Source: Bacteroidales bacterium (GTDB taxonomy: Bacteria > Bacteroidota > Bacteroidia > Bacteroidales > GCA-2748055). Taken from it: a stretch of 62,647 bases of DNA. The notes beneath the pieces are model-generated. The model worked only from the letters and a program-made list of their open reading frames with translations, was not told where the DNA came from and did not search any database. This document shows, one piece after another, positions 35,900 to 45,655 of the stretch (the stretch's first letter is position 1; the number at the start of each line of letters is the position of its first letter). The DNA is taken from positions 1-62,647 of the forward strand of contig JAIOZM010000013.1 of assembly GCA_021740585.1 (NCBI GenBank), given 5' to 3'. The position numbers and the translations under genes are program-made.

Positions 35900-36589
35900 C
35901 TATTCATTCTGACCATAATAGGCATCTTTTCCGTGTTTACGTTCAAAATGCTTTTTAGCCAGATCTTTGTTTATGCCTGCTTTAGGGTTTATTGTAAATG
36001 TGAAAAAGGCCATTTTAGCCAACTCCTCAAGAACCACACTATTAAGAACGGCAGTTTCAACGTCTTTTCCCCAGGTGAATGGACCGTGATTTTTAACTAT
36101 CACCCCGGGAATATGTTCATAATTGTTATTTTTGAAAGTTTCAATAATGCTATTTCCGGTTTCTTTTTCATAATCACCTTCAATTTGTTGCGATAACAAA
36201 TCTTCACTACAAGGAATATCACCTGAAAAATTATCGGCGTGAGTAGTCCCGATAAGAGGAATAGATTTTCCAGCTTGTGCCCAGGCTGTAGCATACGTTG
36301 AATGAGTATGCACTATTCCTCCAATTTCGGTAAAAGATTTATAAAGTACCAAATGGGTAGCAGTATCTGAAGATGGTTTTAATTTTCCTTCAACAACCTT
36401 TCCATCCAAATCTACCACAACCATATCCTCGGGGGTCATTTTATCATAAGCAAGTCCGCTGGGTTTTATAACAACCAGTCCTTTTTTTCTGTCTATACCA
36501 CTTGCATTTCCCCAACTAAGCAGCACTAATCCCTGCTTTTTCAGATCTTGATTTGCCTTGTAAACTTGTTGTTTAAGATGTTTCAGCAT
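35900..36589 (-). CDS. araD: L-ribulose-5-phosphate 4-epimerase
   Basis: 229 residues, the family's usual length. Class II aldolase fold with substrate loop [28 protein letters not shown], zinc-binding His pair in [28 protein letters not shown] and the third His in [12 protein letters not shown]. Converts L-ribulose 5-phosphate to D-xylulose 5-phosphate. Third gene after araA and the symporter on the same strand (39 bases after the symporter stop). Confidence 0.94.
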   Translation of the reverse strand: MLKHLKQQVYKANQDLKKQGLVLLSWGNASGIDRKKGLVVIKPSGLAYDKMTPEDMVVVDLDGKVVEGKLKPSSDTATHLVLYKSFTEIGGIVHTHSTYATAWAQAGKSIPLIGTTHADNFSGDIPCSEDLLSQQIEGDYEKETGNSIIETFKNNNYEHIPGVIVKNHGPFTWGKDVETAVLNSVVLEELAKMAFFTFTINPKAGINKDLAKKHFERKHGKDAYYGQNE

Positions 36590-36628
36590 AAATATGTAAT
36601 ATTAAAACTTCAAAAAAACCTTATTGTT

Positions 36629-38485
36629 TTACCAAAAATAAGCATATAGTGCAACTATAATAACCACTATCCCCATAGCTCCAAATAAAAATGTTGTGTC
36701 TGTTTTAAATAGTTCAGGTTCAAATTCATAAGCTTTTGGATCTCTGCTCTCGGAGTTTGCATTTGTGTACATTATAATTGATACAAATCCTAGTAAGAAA
36801 GTCATCATGAAAATCGAATTAAAGCCCAGATGTACCATACTCAGGCCAAATAGATTGGTTCCCCAAATTAATCCGGCAATCAAAGTAATTCCGGCAAAAA
36901 TTGCAGCCCACTTTCCAGCATTTTGAAGATTTTTTTTGTTAGCATCTGTAATAGGAGAAGCAGGAACCTGATGTTTATCTGTAAGGCTGATTACCAAAGC
37001 AAAAGAGATTAATATCATGCAAACATATCCCATTCGAATGATGAATGGCAAATCGGGTAGGGCTATTTTCATAAAAATGCCTATTGGAAGAGTGAGAATC
37101 GTTGTCCACAATCCTGCTCTGTTTGTAGCTCGTTTCCATAATAGTCCCATTCCAAAAACAACCACAACACCCGGATAAATAAAACCTGTGTATTCCTGGA
37201 TGTATTGAAAAGCCTGATCAAGTCCGCCTAAGAGCGGTTTAGCAGCCACCATTGCAATAACAAGGGCAGTAAGAGCTGTTAAACGGCCTGTTTTTACCAA
37301 TTGAGTTTCGGTTGCATTTGGTTTAATCAGGGGTTTGTATATATCAAGAGTGAAAATTGTAGAAGTTGAATTTAACATGGAAGCTAAAGAAGAAACAACG
37401 GCCGCTACTAAAGCCGCAAATGCTAATCCTCGGATACCAACCGGGGCAAAATTTCGCAACAACCATGGGTAGGCTTCATCAGCAATTCCAATAGATCCTT
37501 GCAAACCTTGCATATTATTTTGTAAATCGGGATGATTAAATAACACATAGGCAGTTATTCCGGGAATGATAACAATGATTGGTATAAGAATTTTCAGATA
37601 TGCGGCAAATATTAAGCCTTTTTTGGCTTCTTTAAGATTCTTTGCTGCCAGTCCTTTTTGAATAATGTATTGATTGAAACCCCAATAGCCAATATTGGTT
37701 AGCCACATGGCACCGAAAATTACTGCCAATCCGGGAAGATCTTTAAAAAGAGTGGCATTTACCTTTCCGTCGATAATCATATTAAAGTGCATATCTTCCG
37801 GAATCTCTCTTACTTTAGTGAGAATGGTCACAAAACCATCAATGGCACTGCCATGATCAGAGACAGCAGCGAGGGCGAAAAAGGCCGTAATTAATCCACC
37901 GCCTACAAGAAAGATTACTTGCAAAACATCGGTCCAGGCAACAGCTTTTAATCCACCATAAATGGAATAAATGCCCGCAAATATTAATAATCCTGGCACA
38001 CCATAAGCTCTGGGTATACCTAAAATTTGCTCCATTGCAATGGATCCTAACCAGGCAACCGACGTCAGATTCACGAAAACATAAACCAGCAACCAGAAAA
38101 ATGAAAAGAAGAAACTTACGCCCTGACCATAGCGTTCTTTTGCTAACTGAGGAATGGTGTAAATTTTCTTATCTATCATTAAGGGGAGAAAATATTTAGC
38201 AACAAAGATTAATGTTATGGCAGCGATCCATTCGTAGGCTGCTATTCCCAGACCCACTCTGAAACCGGATCCAGACATGCCAATAAAATGCTCCGCCGAG
38301 ATATTTGCAGCAATTAATGAAGCTCCGATGGCCCACCAGGAAAGGGTTCCTCCTGCAAGGAAATAATCTTTTGTATCTTCCTTATGACCTTTTTTTGTTC
38401 TTGACAGCCAAAGGCCGAGCCCCATAATTAATAATGCGTAGCTAATAAAAATTACATAGTCGATGGTTGTGAATCCTGCATTCAT
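36629..38485 (-). CDS. Sodium/sugar symporter (SSS family), probable arabinose importer
   Basis: 618 residues with about 14-15 hydrophobic helices. SSS/SGLT signatures: GSASHIxSEHF-like IAANISAEHFIGMSGSGF (about residue 58), AYEWIAAI, GIYSIYGGLKAVAWTDVLQ, and the sodium-site helix AALVAAVVSSLASMLNSTSTIF. The location between araA and araD points to L-arabinose uptake across the inner membrane; galactose or glucose cannot be excluded by sequence. Confidence 0.9.
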   Translation of the reverse strand: MNAGFTTIDYVIFISYALLIMGLGLWLSRTKKGHKEDTKDYFLAGGTLSWWAIGASLIAANISAEHFIGMSGSGFRVGLGIAAYEWIAAITLIFVAKYFLPLMIDKKIYTIPQLAKERYGQGVSFFFSFFWLLVYVFVNLTSVAWLGSIAMEQILGIPRAYGVPGLLIFAGIYSIYGGLKAVAWTDVLQVIFLVGGGLITAFFALAAVSDHGSAIDGFVTILTKVREIPEDMHFNMIIDGKVNATLFKDLPGLAVIFGAMWLTNIGYWGFNQYIIQKGLAAKNLKEAKKGLIFAAYLKILIPIIVIIPGITAYVLFNHPDLQNNMQGLQGSIGIADEAYPWLLRNFAPVGIRGLAFAALVAAVVSSLASMLNSTSTIFTLDIYKPLIKPNATETQLVKTGRLTALTALVIAMVAAKPLLGGLDQAFQYIQEYTGFIYPGVVVVFGMGLLWKRATNRAGLWTTILTLPIGIFMKIALPDLPFIIRMGYVCMILISFALVISLTDKHQVPASPITDANKKNLQNAGKWAAIFAGITLIAGLIWGTNLFGLSMVHLGFNSIFMMTFLLGFVSIIMYTNANSESRDPKAYEFEPELFKTDTTFLFGAMGIVVIIVALYAYFW

Positions 38486-38548
38486 AATTTTTAGTTGTTA
38501 AGAGAAGTATCTTTTAATAGAGTTTTTTTTAATTATTAGTTCAATGTT

Positions 38549-40033
38549 TTATTTCCTGTAATTGTAATACAGGTCATTAAAACGAAGTTCCTTTTTTAGT
38601 TCTCTGATTTTTGTATCCTTATCAATTATTATTAATTCCAGTCCGGTCATTTCAGTAAAATCTTCCATATATTCTGTATTCAGAGCCATACTAAAACTTG
38701 TGTGATGCGCCCCTCCGGCTAATATCCATGCATGGGCTCCGGTTTCAAGATTGGGTTCTGGAATCCATAAAGCACAAGCAACAGGTAGTTTGGGAAGAGG
38801 TTTTGGTTTTATAACGTCCACCGGATTAATAATCATTCGCATCCTTCCACCCATGTCCACAAGCGATGCATTTATACCCCTGCCCTCAGGAACATTAAAC
38901 ACAAATCGTGCAGGAGCATCCTTCCCTCCAATTCCAAGCGGATGAACTTCAATTTTAGGTTTCTCTGAGGCAATAGAAGGACAAATTTCGAGCATGTGCG
39001 CACTTAAAACCGAAGATTGTTTTGGGTCTAAATGATAGGTGTAATCTTCCATAAAGGAGCATCCACCCTTTAATCCCTGCCCCATAACTTTCATAATACG
39101 CACCAGCGCCGATTGTTTCCAGTCGCCTTCTGCACCAAAACCATATCCCTGTTCCATTAATCGTTGAGAGGCTAAACCAGGGAGTTGCTTTAATCCATGC
39201 AGATCTTCAAAATTTGTGGTGAAAGCTTTGTAATTGTGATTGTCGAGGAAAGCTTTAATCCCAAGTTCAATTCTGGCCTGATACTTTATACTATTGAAAT
39301 CCAGGGTATTTATTGAATATTCTTTTTTATATAAATTGAATACATCTTCAACATCTGATTCTGAAATGGAATCGATACTTGCAACGAGTTCACCCACACC
39401 ATGATAATTTATTTGCCAGCCTAAGACTTTTTGAGCTTCAACCTTATCACCTTCTGTTACAGCAACTTCTCTCATATTGTCGCCAAAACGACAAATTTTC
39501 AATCCCTTAGATTCATGTAACCCAAGGGCTGCACGAGCCCAAATGCCGACTTTTTTTCTGACATTTTCATCTTTCCAATGACCCACAACAACTTTACGAT
39601 TAATTCCTAATCTTGTACAGATAAATCCAAATTCTCTGCCACCATGAGCCGATTGATTCAGATTCATAAAATCCATATCTATATCATTCCATGGAATGTC
39701 CCGGTTAAACTGAGTATGCAAATGTAGCAGAGGTTTGTTGAGGATACTTAATCCGCCAATCCACATTTTAGCAGGAGAAAAGGTATGCATCCAGCAAATT
39801 AATCCGATGCAGTTTTTAGATAAATTGGCCTCCTCGCAGATTTTATAAATCTCGTCAGAAGTAGTTACAACTGGTTTAAATACTACTTTTACCGGAATCT
39901 TATCTGAAGCATTTAGCCCTTTAGCAATGGTTTCAGAGTCAAGATCAACCTGTTTGAGTGTTTCTTTCCCATAAAGGTGTTGGCTACCGGTTACAAACCA
40001 AACTTCATAATTTTCAATATGATTTGTTTTCAT
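38549..40033 (-). CDS. araA: L-arabinose isomerase
   Basis: 494 residues from the ATG at 40033 (MKTNHIENYEVWFVTGSQ), preferred to an upstream ATG at 40066 because family proteins start here. Signatures: VWFVTGSQHLYG, WMHTFSPAKMWI, LLHLHTQFNRDIPW, GAEGDWKQSALVRI with the catalytic glutamate, EDYTYH and GAHHTSF. Converts L-arabinose to L-ribulose in the cytoplasm. First gene of the ara operon. The next step, ribulokinase (araB), has no gene in this cluster. Confidence 0.96.
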   Translation of the reverse strand: MKTNHIENYEVWFVTGSQHLYGKETLKQVDLDSETIAKGLNASDKIPVKVVFKPVVTTSDEIYKICEEANLSKNCIGLICWMHTFSPAKMWIGGLSILNKPLLHLHTQFNRDIPWNDIDMDFMNLNQSAHGGREFGFICTRLGINRKVVVGHWKDENVRKKVGIWARAALGLHESKGLKICRFGDNMREVAVTEGDKVEAQKVLGWQINYHGVGELVASIDSISESDVEDVFNLYKKEYSINTLDFNSIKYQARIELGIKAFLDNHNYKAFTTNFEDLHGLKQLPGLASQRLMEQGYGFGAEGDWKQSALVRIMKVMGQGLKGGCSFMEDYTYHLDPKQSSVLSAHMLEICPSIASEKPKIEVHPLGIGGKDAPARFVFNVPEGRGINASLVDMGGRMRMIINPVDVIKPKPLPKLPVACALWIPEPNLETGAHAWILAGGAHHTSFSMALNTEYMEDFTEMTGLELIIIDKDTKIRELKKELRFNDLYYNYRK

Positions 40034-40081
40034 ATTTTTATATTTATTACAAATATTTACTTGCAATGTAATATTTATATT

Positions 40082-40099
40082 TTAATTGTACAAAGTACT
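40082..40099 (-). promoter_or_regulatory. Putative AraR operator upstream of araA
   Basis: On the minus strand AGTACTTTGTACAATTAA, with the core GTAC-TTT-GTAC. It lies 49 bases before the araA start. The same 18-nt motif with one mismatch is found before araR at 40828-40845. Confidence 0.55.
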
Positions 40100-40110
40100 T
40101 TTAATAATAT

Positions 40111-40800
40111 TCAAAATTTTACAATCCTATCATAATCAGTATGATAAGCATTTTCTTTAAACTGATAATAGTAAGCCCCTTTCTTTGAAGTATCTTTTTC
40201 TTTTATTTCAAGTCGGTTTAGAACATTAAGTTTAGATATTTTTTTTCTGAAATTTCCCTGATCGAAAGTATGCTGAAAAATAGCATTGTAAAGATTATTT
40301 AACTGAGTGAGGGTAAACATTTCAGGAAGAAATTCTTTCCCAATTAATTCGTAGCTTGCCTTGTGCTGAAGTTTTTTCAATGCATAATCAACCATTTCTG
40401 AATGGTCGAAAATAAGCTCAGGAAGCTTAGAGAAGGAATGCCATTTTCCAATATTGCCTGAACCTAAATTAAGATCATCTTCATTCAGCTTAATCAATGC
40501 ATAATAGGCCACACTAATTACTCTGGCTCCCGGATCACGATGTAATGAAGAGAATGCATGAACCTGCTCGAGATATATATCTCTAAGTCCAACTGTTTGC
40601 TGAAGGACCCGTTGCGCAGCCATTTCCAGAGTTTCATTTTCATAAACAAATCCGCCCAGTAATGACCAGTTGAGATAGGATGGTTCAATCTGACGTTGAA
40701 AAAGTAAGAGTTTTAATTCTTCCTTTGCATAGCCAAATATTACACAATCTACCGCAACATGGAGTTTTGGATCAACATGATATGATTTCGCATTTCCCAT
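40111..40800 (-). CDS. araR: Nudix-type arabinose repressor AraR
   Basis: 229 residues. N-terminal Nudix-like domain (about 10-150) and C-terminal winged helix (about 150-229). The Nudix box is degenerate: GGFVYENETLEMAAQRVLQQTVGL has QQ where catalytic members have EE, so hydrolysis is not expected; this is the pattern of the Nudix-related transcription regulators (NrtR/AraR group) known from Bacteroides, where AraR represses arabinose genes and is released by arabinose. It lies directly upstream of the araA operon, same strand, 77-base gap. Confidence 0.88.
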   Translation of the reverse strand: MGNAKSYHVDPKLHVAVDCVIFGYAKEELKLLLFQRQIEPSYLNWSLLGGFVYENETLEMAAQRVLQQTVGLRDIYLEQVHAFSSLHRDPGARVISVAYYALIKLNEDDLNLGSGNIGKWHSFSKLPELIFDHSEMVDYALKKLQHKASYELIGKEFLPEMFTLTQLNNLYNAIFQHTFDQGNFRKKISKLNVLNRLEIKEKDTSKKGAYYYQFKENAYHTDYDRIVKF

Positions 40801-40827
40801 TTAAAAGAGACTATTAAAATCAAAAAT

Positions 40828-40845
40828 AGTACTTTTTACAATTAA
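40828..40845 (+). promoter_or_regulatory. Putative AraR operator upstream of araR
   Basis: AGTACTTTTTACAATTAA differs at one position from the motif upstream of araA, in the 55-base gap before the araR start codon; suggests autoregulation. Confidence 0.5.
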
Positions 40846-40855
40846 TTCTCAATTT

Positions 40856-42370
40856 TTATTTTTCATTAACTTCCACCTTTGCAGCATCGTCAAAAATTAC
40901 ATCTCTTATTTGAATTGGGGAAAGCTCAACTTTTCCGTTTATAAGTTCGGGGCGATTATAATTGGCCAATAACCGGCTGTATATATCCGGATCCTTCTGA
41001 GGAATTACAAAAGGAGTATGAGAAATTCCATTTTCATCAAAATACGAAATATATGGTCGTGTATAAACATCATCAATACGTTTGCTGCTAAATATCAACC
41101 ACCTTCCATTCGAGGACCATGTGGAATAACTCTCGGTGCTCTGGCTGTTTAATTCAAGTTTTTTATATTCTTTGGTTCTGAGGTCAACTGAGTATAAATC
41201 ACTGTCTTTGTGGTAAATGGTAAAATAACCAAAATCAGACATTGAACATACAATATATTTTCCATCGGGAGAAACCGATGGCATGGAGATGCTTTTTCCC
41301 GTAAGATCCGAACTCAAAACCATTTCTACTTCACCCCAAATATTTAGCTGTGTATCGTAGGATATTCGCATCAAATCGTATTTCGAGTGAAGCAGACTCT
41401 CATCGTCTCCTTTTTTAGCTTCCGGGGCACTTATAAAATAAAGATATTTCCCGTCAGCAGACCATACCGGCATATTTTCGCGTCGGTTTGTAGATATTTT
41501 AGGAGACGTGATAATAGTATTGTTTTCCAGATTATAAACGATCAGGTCAGATGCTTTATCAGCCACATCAACTATTTTATCTGATCGTGTGGTAAGGTGA
41601 GGACTGATTTGTCCTACTGCAAAAGAAATATGCTTCCCGTTGGGGTGCCAGGCAGGATAAATACCTGAGGACATAGTTTTTGAGGTACGAGTATCAATTT
41701 TTGAAAGTTCCCCTTCATTCCAAATTAGTGTGCCAGGATGAAGTATTCGAAAATGGATGAGCATTTTTGACGGATCATTTTTTGAAAATGAGTGACAATT
41801 CATGCAGCCATTCTCTGTGGAATAGTTTTCAATTAAGGGTTCTTCATCGAAGTTTGTGAGATTACGCTGATAGATTCCCATATCGCGCCATTTGAGATAA
41901 ACGGCATTTACAATTCTGTAGGCGAGATATGAATCAATCGGGTCGGGTGATATCCAATGATGGATGGTTTTGTATTTGTTCCATTGATTATTGCGGAAGA
42001 CCCGGATATAAAAATTAAGGGTATCGCCGGCATTTTCGGTGAGCATTTCACGCCATGCTTTTATAGGAATTTTTATTTTATTCGATTTCTGTTGGATGGA
42101 AATGCTTTTGCTATTTTGAGCTGATATTTCAAGTCTGAATTTGGTACCGGGTTCCTTAATAATAAAATTCAAAGGGGCAATATTCGATGGGAGAGTCAGA
42201 TCGTAATATTCAGGAAATATATCGGCATCTGAGTCGATTTCTATGGCATTTTCTGGTTGCTTCGAACAATTGTACAGAAGAATTGAAGCAACAATTATCA
42301 GAAGCAGATAGTACCTTCGATATTCGTTTCCGGTAGGGTTTACTATTTTATGAGAATGATTACCAATCAT
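40856..42370 (-). CDS. Beta-propeller lipoprotein with one CxxCH haem motif (module A)
   Basis: 504 residues. Lipoprotein signal near residue 35 (LLYNCSKQ). A beta-rich N-terminal domain to about 160 is followed by NGCMNCHSFSKNDPSKMLIHFR (split; Cys-x-x-Cys-His at about residue 190), then PD40/TolB-like blades: YPAWHPNGKHISFAVG, MPVWSADGKYLYFIS, PSVSPDGKYIV, YSTWSSNGRWLIFSS. The CxxCH, with a following conserved Met and His, could bind one c-type haem in the periplasm. Starts inside the stop region of the membrane-protein gene (11-base overlap), so the two are translationally coupled. A paralogue lies at 45656-47194. Function unknown. Confidence 0.8.
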   Translation of the reverse strand: MIGNHSHKIVNPTGNEYRRYYLLLIIVASILLYNCSKQPENAIEIDSDADIFPEYYDLTLPSNIAPLNFIIKEPGTKFRLEISAQNSKSISIQQKSNKIKIPIKAWREMLTENAGDTLNFYIRVFRNNQWNKYKTIHHWISPDPIDSYLAYRIVNAVYLKWRDMGIYQRNLTNFDEEPLIENYSTENGCMNCHSFSKNDPSKMLIHFRILHPGTLIWNEGELSKIDTRTSKTMSSGIYPAWHPNGKHISFAVGQISPHLTTRSDKIVDVADKASDLIVYNLENNTIITSPKISTNRRENMPVWSADGKYLYFISAPEAKKGDDESLLHSKYDLMRISYDTQLNIWGEVEMVLSSDLTGKSISMPSVSPDGKYIVCSMSDFGYFTIYHKDSDLYSVDLRTKEYKKLELNSQSTESYSTWSSNGRWLIFSSKRIDDVYTRPYISYFDENGISHTPFVIPQKDPDIYSRLLANYNRPELINGKVELSPIQIRDVIFDDAAKVEVNEK

Positions 42371-44183
42371 CTTTTTTTATAATTTCCGGTTTTAAAATTC
42401 TTGGGTAAAGGAATTGAAGGTAGTACATATAGCTTTGGCCATACTCTTTGTATAAAAAATTTCTTGCCCCTCTCTGATCTCCTTTAAACTGATTAATTTT
42501 TTGGATAAAATCGTCGAATCGTGCCCTGGTCTCCGGTCTGATATCGTATTCTGTAATGGATACCTGAAATACCGCTCCATACATTAACAGGGCTTCTTCA
42601 TAAATCGCTACTGGCTTGCTAAAATAATCCCCAACCTTTTCATATAATTCCAGAAAGTTCGCCAATTGCGCATCTAAAAGATAGTAGAGCATTAAATACT
42701 CATAGGCAGTTTTGTTTTTTGGATTAACTCCGAGCAATTCTTTAAAGCGCTCTTCAATGAATGGATTTAATTCATGTTCGGCAGGGGAAGAACTTCTTTT
42801 TTCAAGTATTTCCCTATTACTGCTTATTAAAGAAGTATCTTTAACATAAGGCAGGTATTTTTTCACAAAATCCCTGTCTAAAACTCCTTGCTTCAATATA
42901 TTTAAATATTCTTCTGCTGCTTTATATTCTCCGGTAATGAGATGAATTTTCACCAGGATTTGCAATGTCCTGATACTGAAAGGATAAAATACCAAAGATT
43001 CGTAGGCCCAGTGTCTGGCTTCGCTGATATATCCCAAATCGTAATAGAAATCTGCAGAAATAAAAGATACTTCAGAGAAGAATTGGTTGTCGGGATGTAC
43101 GGCATCGGTACCTGAAATTTGAAAGAATTTAAAAAAGTCTTCGGTTAGCTTTCCTGCCCTGTTTATAGCTATATTGTAATTCATATTCGCCATAAAATTA
43201 TAATTCTTCATATTTCTGGCTGCCTGAGTTGTTTTCTCTACATTATTCGTGTAACAGTAATAATCGCTGGCAACCATTTTTTTGGCGTCGCTTTGGTAGC
43301 TATAATTATGACTATAAAACGATGCGGAAAATAGCAGTAAAAAAGCTAAAATTGACAATTGCTTTTCGGATACATCATTCAGCTTGAATTTATTTTGAAA
43401 CGTGCAAGCCAGACGTCCCCAAATTACCAAAATAATTATTGACAATAGAAAAACATAAAATATGGCAGATTCCGTATAGGCCATAAAATCAAGCTTTGGG
43501 GCAAAAAGATAAAAATATTTCTGGTTTGGAGGAATCGGAAAGATGAAATTCCAGGCAAATTGGGGAGTCAGATATGAAAACGTAATTATAAAAGCAGCGG
43601 TAATTAAACTCTTTCTGAAATGGAATTTAGTTGTTAGAACAAGGGCGCTTGCAGAAAAGATAAACATATATCCGCTTCCCGAAAAATAATATAGAAACGA
43701 GGCTGACAGACTGTAGATTAATACAAAATATATTGGTTTCATTCCAAATTTTACCAGGAATAACAAAACCAGTAAAACTGCTTCTGCAGAAATAATTATC
43801 GAAAAAGGAAACTTGTAATTGCTTGTCAGAATTAATGCAAAGCTCATAATTGCCAGCGCCCAGATAATGTTAAATCTGGATTTATAAATGACATTTAAAA
43901 GTGCCCGGGCTGAAATCATAATTAAAATTGCCACACTCATTAGAATAATTGAGCCGGAAATTTTTAAATAAAAGAATTGCATTATAAAATTTGCAATCAG
44001 TTCAGAAAGCCCTCCCGGATATTTTAAATAATTGCTGAAAAAGTCTTTACTTAACAAAAATGGTGGTTGGGTGTGGTGAAAATAGAGAGAAGGTTGGATA
44101 ATAATTATTACATACACAAGAGCTATAACAATATATACAGCGGGTAATATCTTAAATAACTGGTTTGATGAGTTCTTGTCCAT
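42360..44183 (-). CDS. Multi-TM protein with TPR-like tail, DUF6057-like (module A)
   Basis: 607 residues. The first 270 residues hold about eight to ten hydrophobic helices. The rest is soluble and helical with tetratricopeptide-like character: ADFYYDLGYISEARHWAYESL, VKIHLITGEYKAAEEYLNIL, TAYEYLMLYYLLDAQLANFL. It resembles family DUF6057 of Bacteroidota, quoted from memory. Coupled by an 11-base overlap to the CxxCH lipoprotein gene downstream; the same pair recurs at 45656-48975. A transport, sensing or assembly role for the lipoprotein is possible; none is shown. Confidence 0.78.
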   Translation of the reverse strand: MDKNSSNQLFKILPAVYIVIALVYVIIIIQPSLYFHHTQPPFLLSKDFFSNYLKYPGGLSELIANFIMQFFYLKISGSIILMSVAILIMISARALLNVIYKSRFNIIWALAIMSFALILTSNYKFPFSIIISAEAVLLVLLFLVKFGMKPIYFVLIYSLSASFLYYFSGSGYMFIFSASALVLTTKFHFRKSLITAAFIITFSYLTPQFAWNFIFPIPPNQKYFYLFAPKLDFMAYTESAIFYVFLLSIIILVIWGRLACTFQNKFKLNDVSEKQLSILAFLLLFSASFYSHNYSYQSDAKKMVASDYYCYTNNVEKTTQAARNMKNYNFMANMNYNIAINRAGKLTEDFFKFFQISGTDAVHPDNQFFSEVSFISADFYYDLGYISEARHWAYESLVFYPFSIRTLQILVKIHLITGEYKAAEEYLNILKQGVLDRDFVKKYLPYVKDTSLISSNREILEKRSSSPAEHELNPFIEERFKELLGVNPKNKTAYEYLMLYYLLDAQLANFLELYEKVGDYFSKPVAIYEEALLMYGAVFQVSITEYDIRPETRARFDDFIQKINQFKGDQRGARNFLYKEYGQSYMYYLQFLYPRILKPEIIKKDDW

Positions 44184-44437
44184 AGAAAGATGCTGCTATT
44201 GTAAATCAGGATTAATCAAAAATAGCAAAAGATTTCCTAGGGAGAATATTTTTTTGAATGTTAATTTTTGTCCCATTTGGTTTTCATGAAGTTCAGCCAA
44301 AAATAAAAGCATTTCAATTTTAAAGACCTTCTGTTCAAAATTATGTTGCTCAACGCATAGAAGTCAAAAAATGAAGATTGGATAAATTATTTGAGGTCAA
44401 ATGTGTATTATTGCAGGATTATAATTTTTAATAAGAG

Positions 44438-45586
44438 ATGAATATATCCGTTTTATTTGTTGAGCCCGAAATTAAAGGCGGTTTTCTTCAGGAACTAAAC
44501 TATTGCATTGCTCAGATAAAATCCAAAAACCTTGCGGGTCGGATAATTTCTACTACCGCATTTTTAAATATTGCTGATAATGAAAGCTTTATAAAACATA
44601 AAAATATTATATGCGATTCTATCCGAAGAGAGATAAACAATATTTCAAGCATAAATTATATCTGTCAACCTCCTGCAAAAGGTGATCAGATTGCTTTTGA
44701 GATACATTTGATTGATGACAGAAATATCAGTCTTAAGCATGCTGAATACAAAGGTTTTAGCTATGTGCGCGCCGTTTCAGATAATTTAGCCAGAGCCATT
44801 TTTGTTTCAGGGATACAATATGATTATAGTGAAGGAGTTTTAAATGCTTCTGAGAAAGTCTTTTCAGCCATGGAGGAGATTCTTCAGAATGAAGGTCTGT
44901 CTTTCAATAATATTGTAAGGCAATGGAACTATATTGAAAATATTCTTAATGAAATTAAACAGAATAATAGCATCAAACAGCACTACCAGATTTTCAATGA
45001 TATAAGATCGAAATACTATGGGAAGGTTGATTTTATAAATGGTTATCCTGCTGCCACCGGAATCGGTACTTTAGCCGGTGGTGTAACGGTAAGCTTTTAT
45101 GCTCACCATGAAAATGATGATATACAGGAATTCCAGATTGATAATCCACTTCAGCAACCTGCTTTTAAATATCCTTCTGAAGTTTTAGTGGGTGAATCGT
45201 CTGTGGAATTTTGTGAAAAAACGACACCTAAGTTTGTGAGAGCCAAGCATATAAGAAGTGGCGACACGGAAATGACTTTTGTTTCCGGAACGGCTTCAAT
45301 AAGACATGAAAAGACGGTAGCCCTTAATGACATGCAAGAGCAAACGAAGGTAACCATTGAGAATATTCAACGTCTTATTTCACAGGAAAATTTAGAGCAA
45401 TCGGGCATCCCGGGTGCCAAAATTGAGAAAATAAGCTACTACAGAGCCTATGTTAAAAATGCCGCTAATTTAAATGAGATTATACAAAAGTGCGAAGAAT
45501 TGTTGCCCGGTATTCCATACTTGTTCTTGATTTCAGATATATGTCGTAGCGATTTGCTTATTGAAATAGAAGCTTTTTCGTCTTAA
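44438..45586 (+). CDS. Chorismatase/RidA-like protein (FkbO/Hyg5/XanB2 type)
   Basis: 382 residues. The fold is the tandem RidA-like one of chorismatases: an N-terminal domain with RAIFVSGIQYDYSEG, the RQWNYIENI motif, GYPAATGIGTLAGG, and a C-terminal YjgF-like half with FVSGTASIRHE, NIQRLIS and the closing DICRSDLLIEIEAF. In characterised members the RxWNY and EIE regions line the site that turns chorismate into hydroxybenzoate or a dihydrodiol. Which product would be made here is unknown. It has no partner gene on its strand and stands between two unrelated-looking paralogous modules on the other strand. Confidence 0.72.
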   Translation: MNISVLFVEPEIKGGFLQELNYCIAQIKSKNLAGRIISTTAFLNIADNESFIKHKNIICDSIRREINNISSINYICQPPAKGDQIAFEIHLIDDRNISLKHAEYKGFSYVRAVSDNLARAIFVSGIQYDYSEGVLNASEKVFSAMEEILQNEGLSFNNIVRQWNYIENILNEIKQNNSIKQHYQIFNDIRSKYYGKVDFINGYPAATGIGTLAGGVTVSFYAHHENDDIQEFQIDNPLQQPAFKYPSEVLVGESSVEFCEKTTPKFVRAKHIRSGDTEMTFVSGTASIRHEKTVALNDMQEQTKVTIENIQRLISQENLEQSGIPGAKIEKISYYRAYVKNAANLNEIIQKCEELLPGIPYLFLISDICRSDLLIEIEAFSS

Positions 45587-45655
45587 AATTAATTTTCAGT
45601 CTTAAAGTAATTTGACCGGCAAAAATTTTAAGATTTTTGAGGGAGTCAGCCAAAA

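Noticed and set aside
40045-40073. TATTACA-N15-TGTAATA before araA
   Set aside because: A-T palindromes of this size are common in this sequence; the GTAC motif shared with araR is a better operator candidate.
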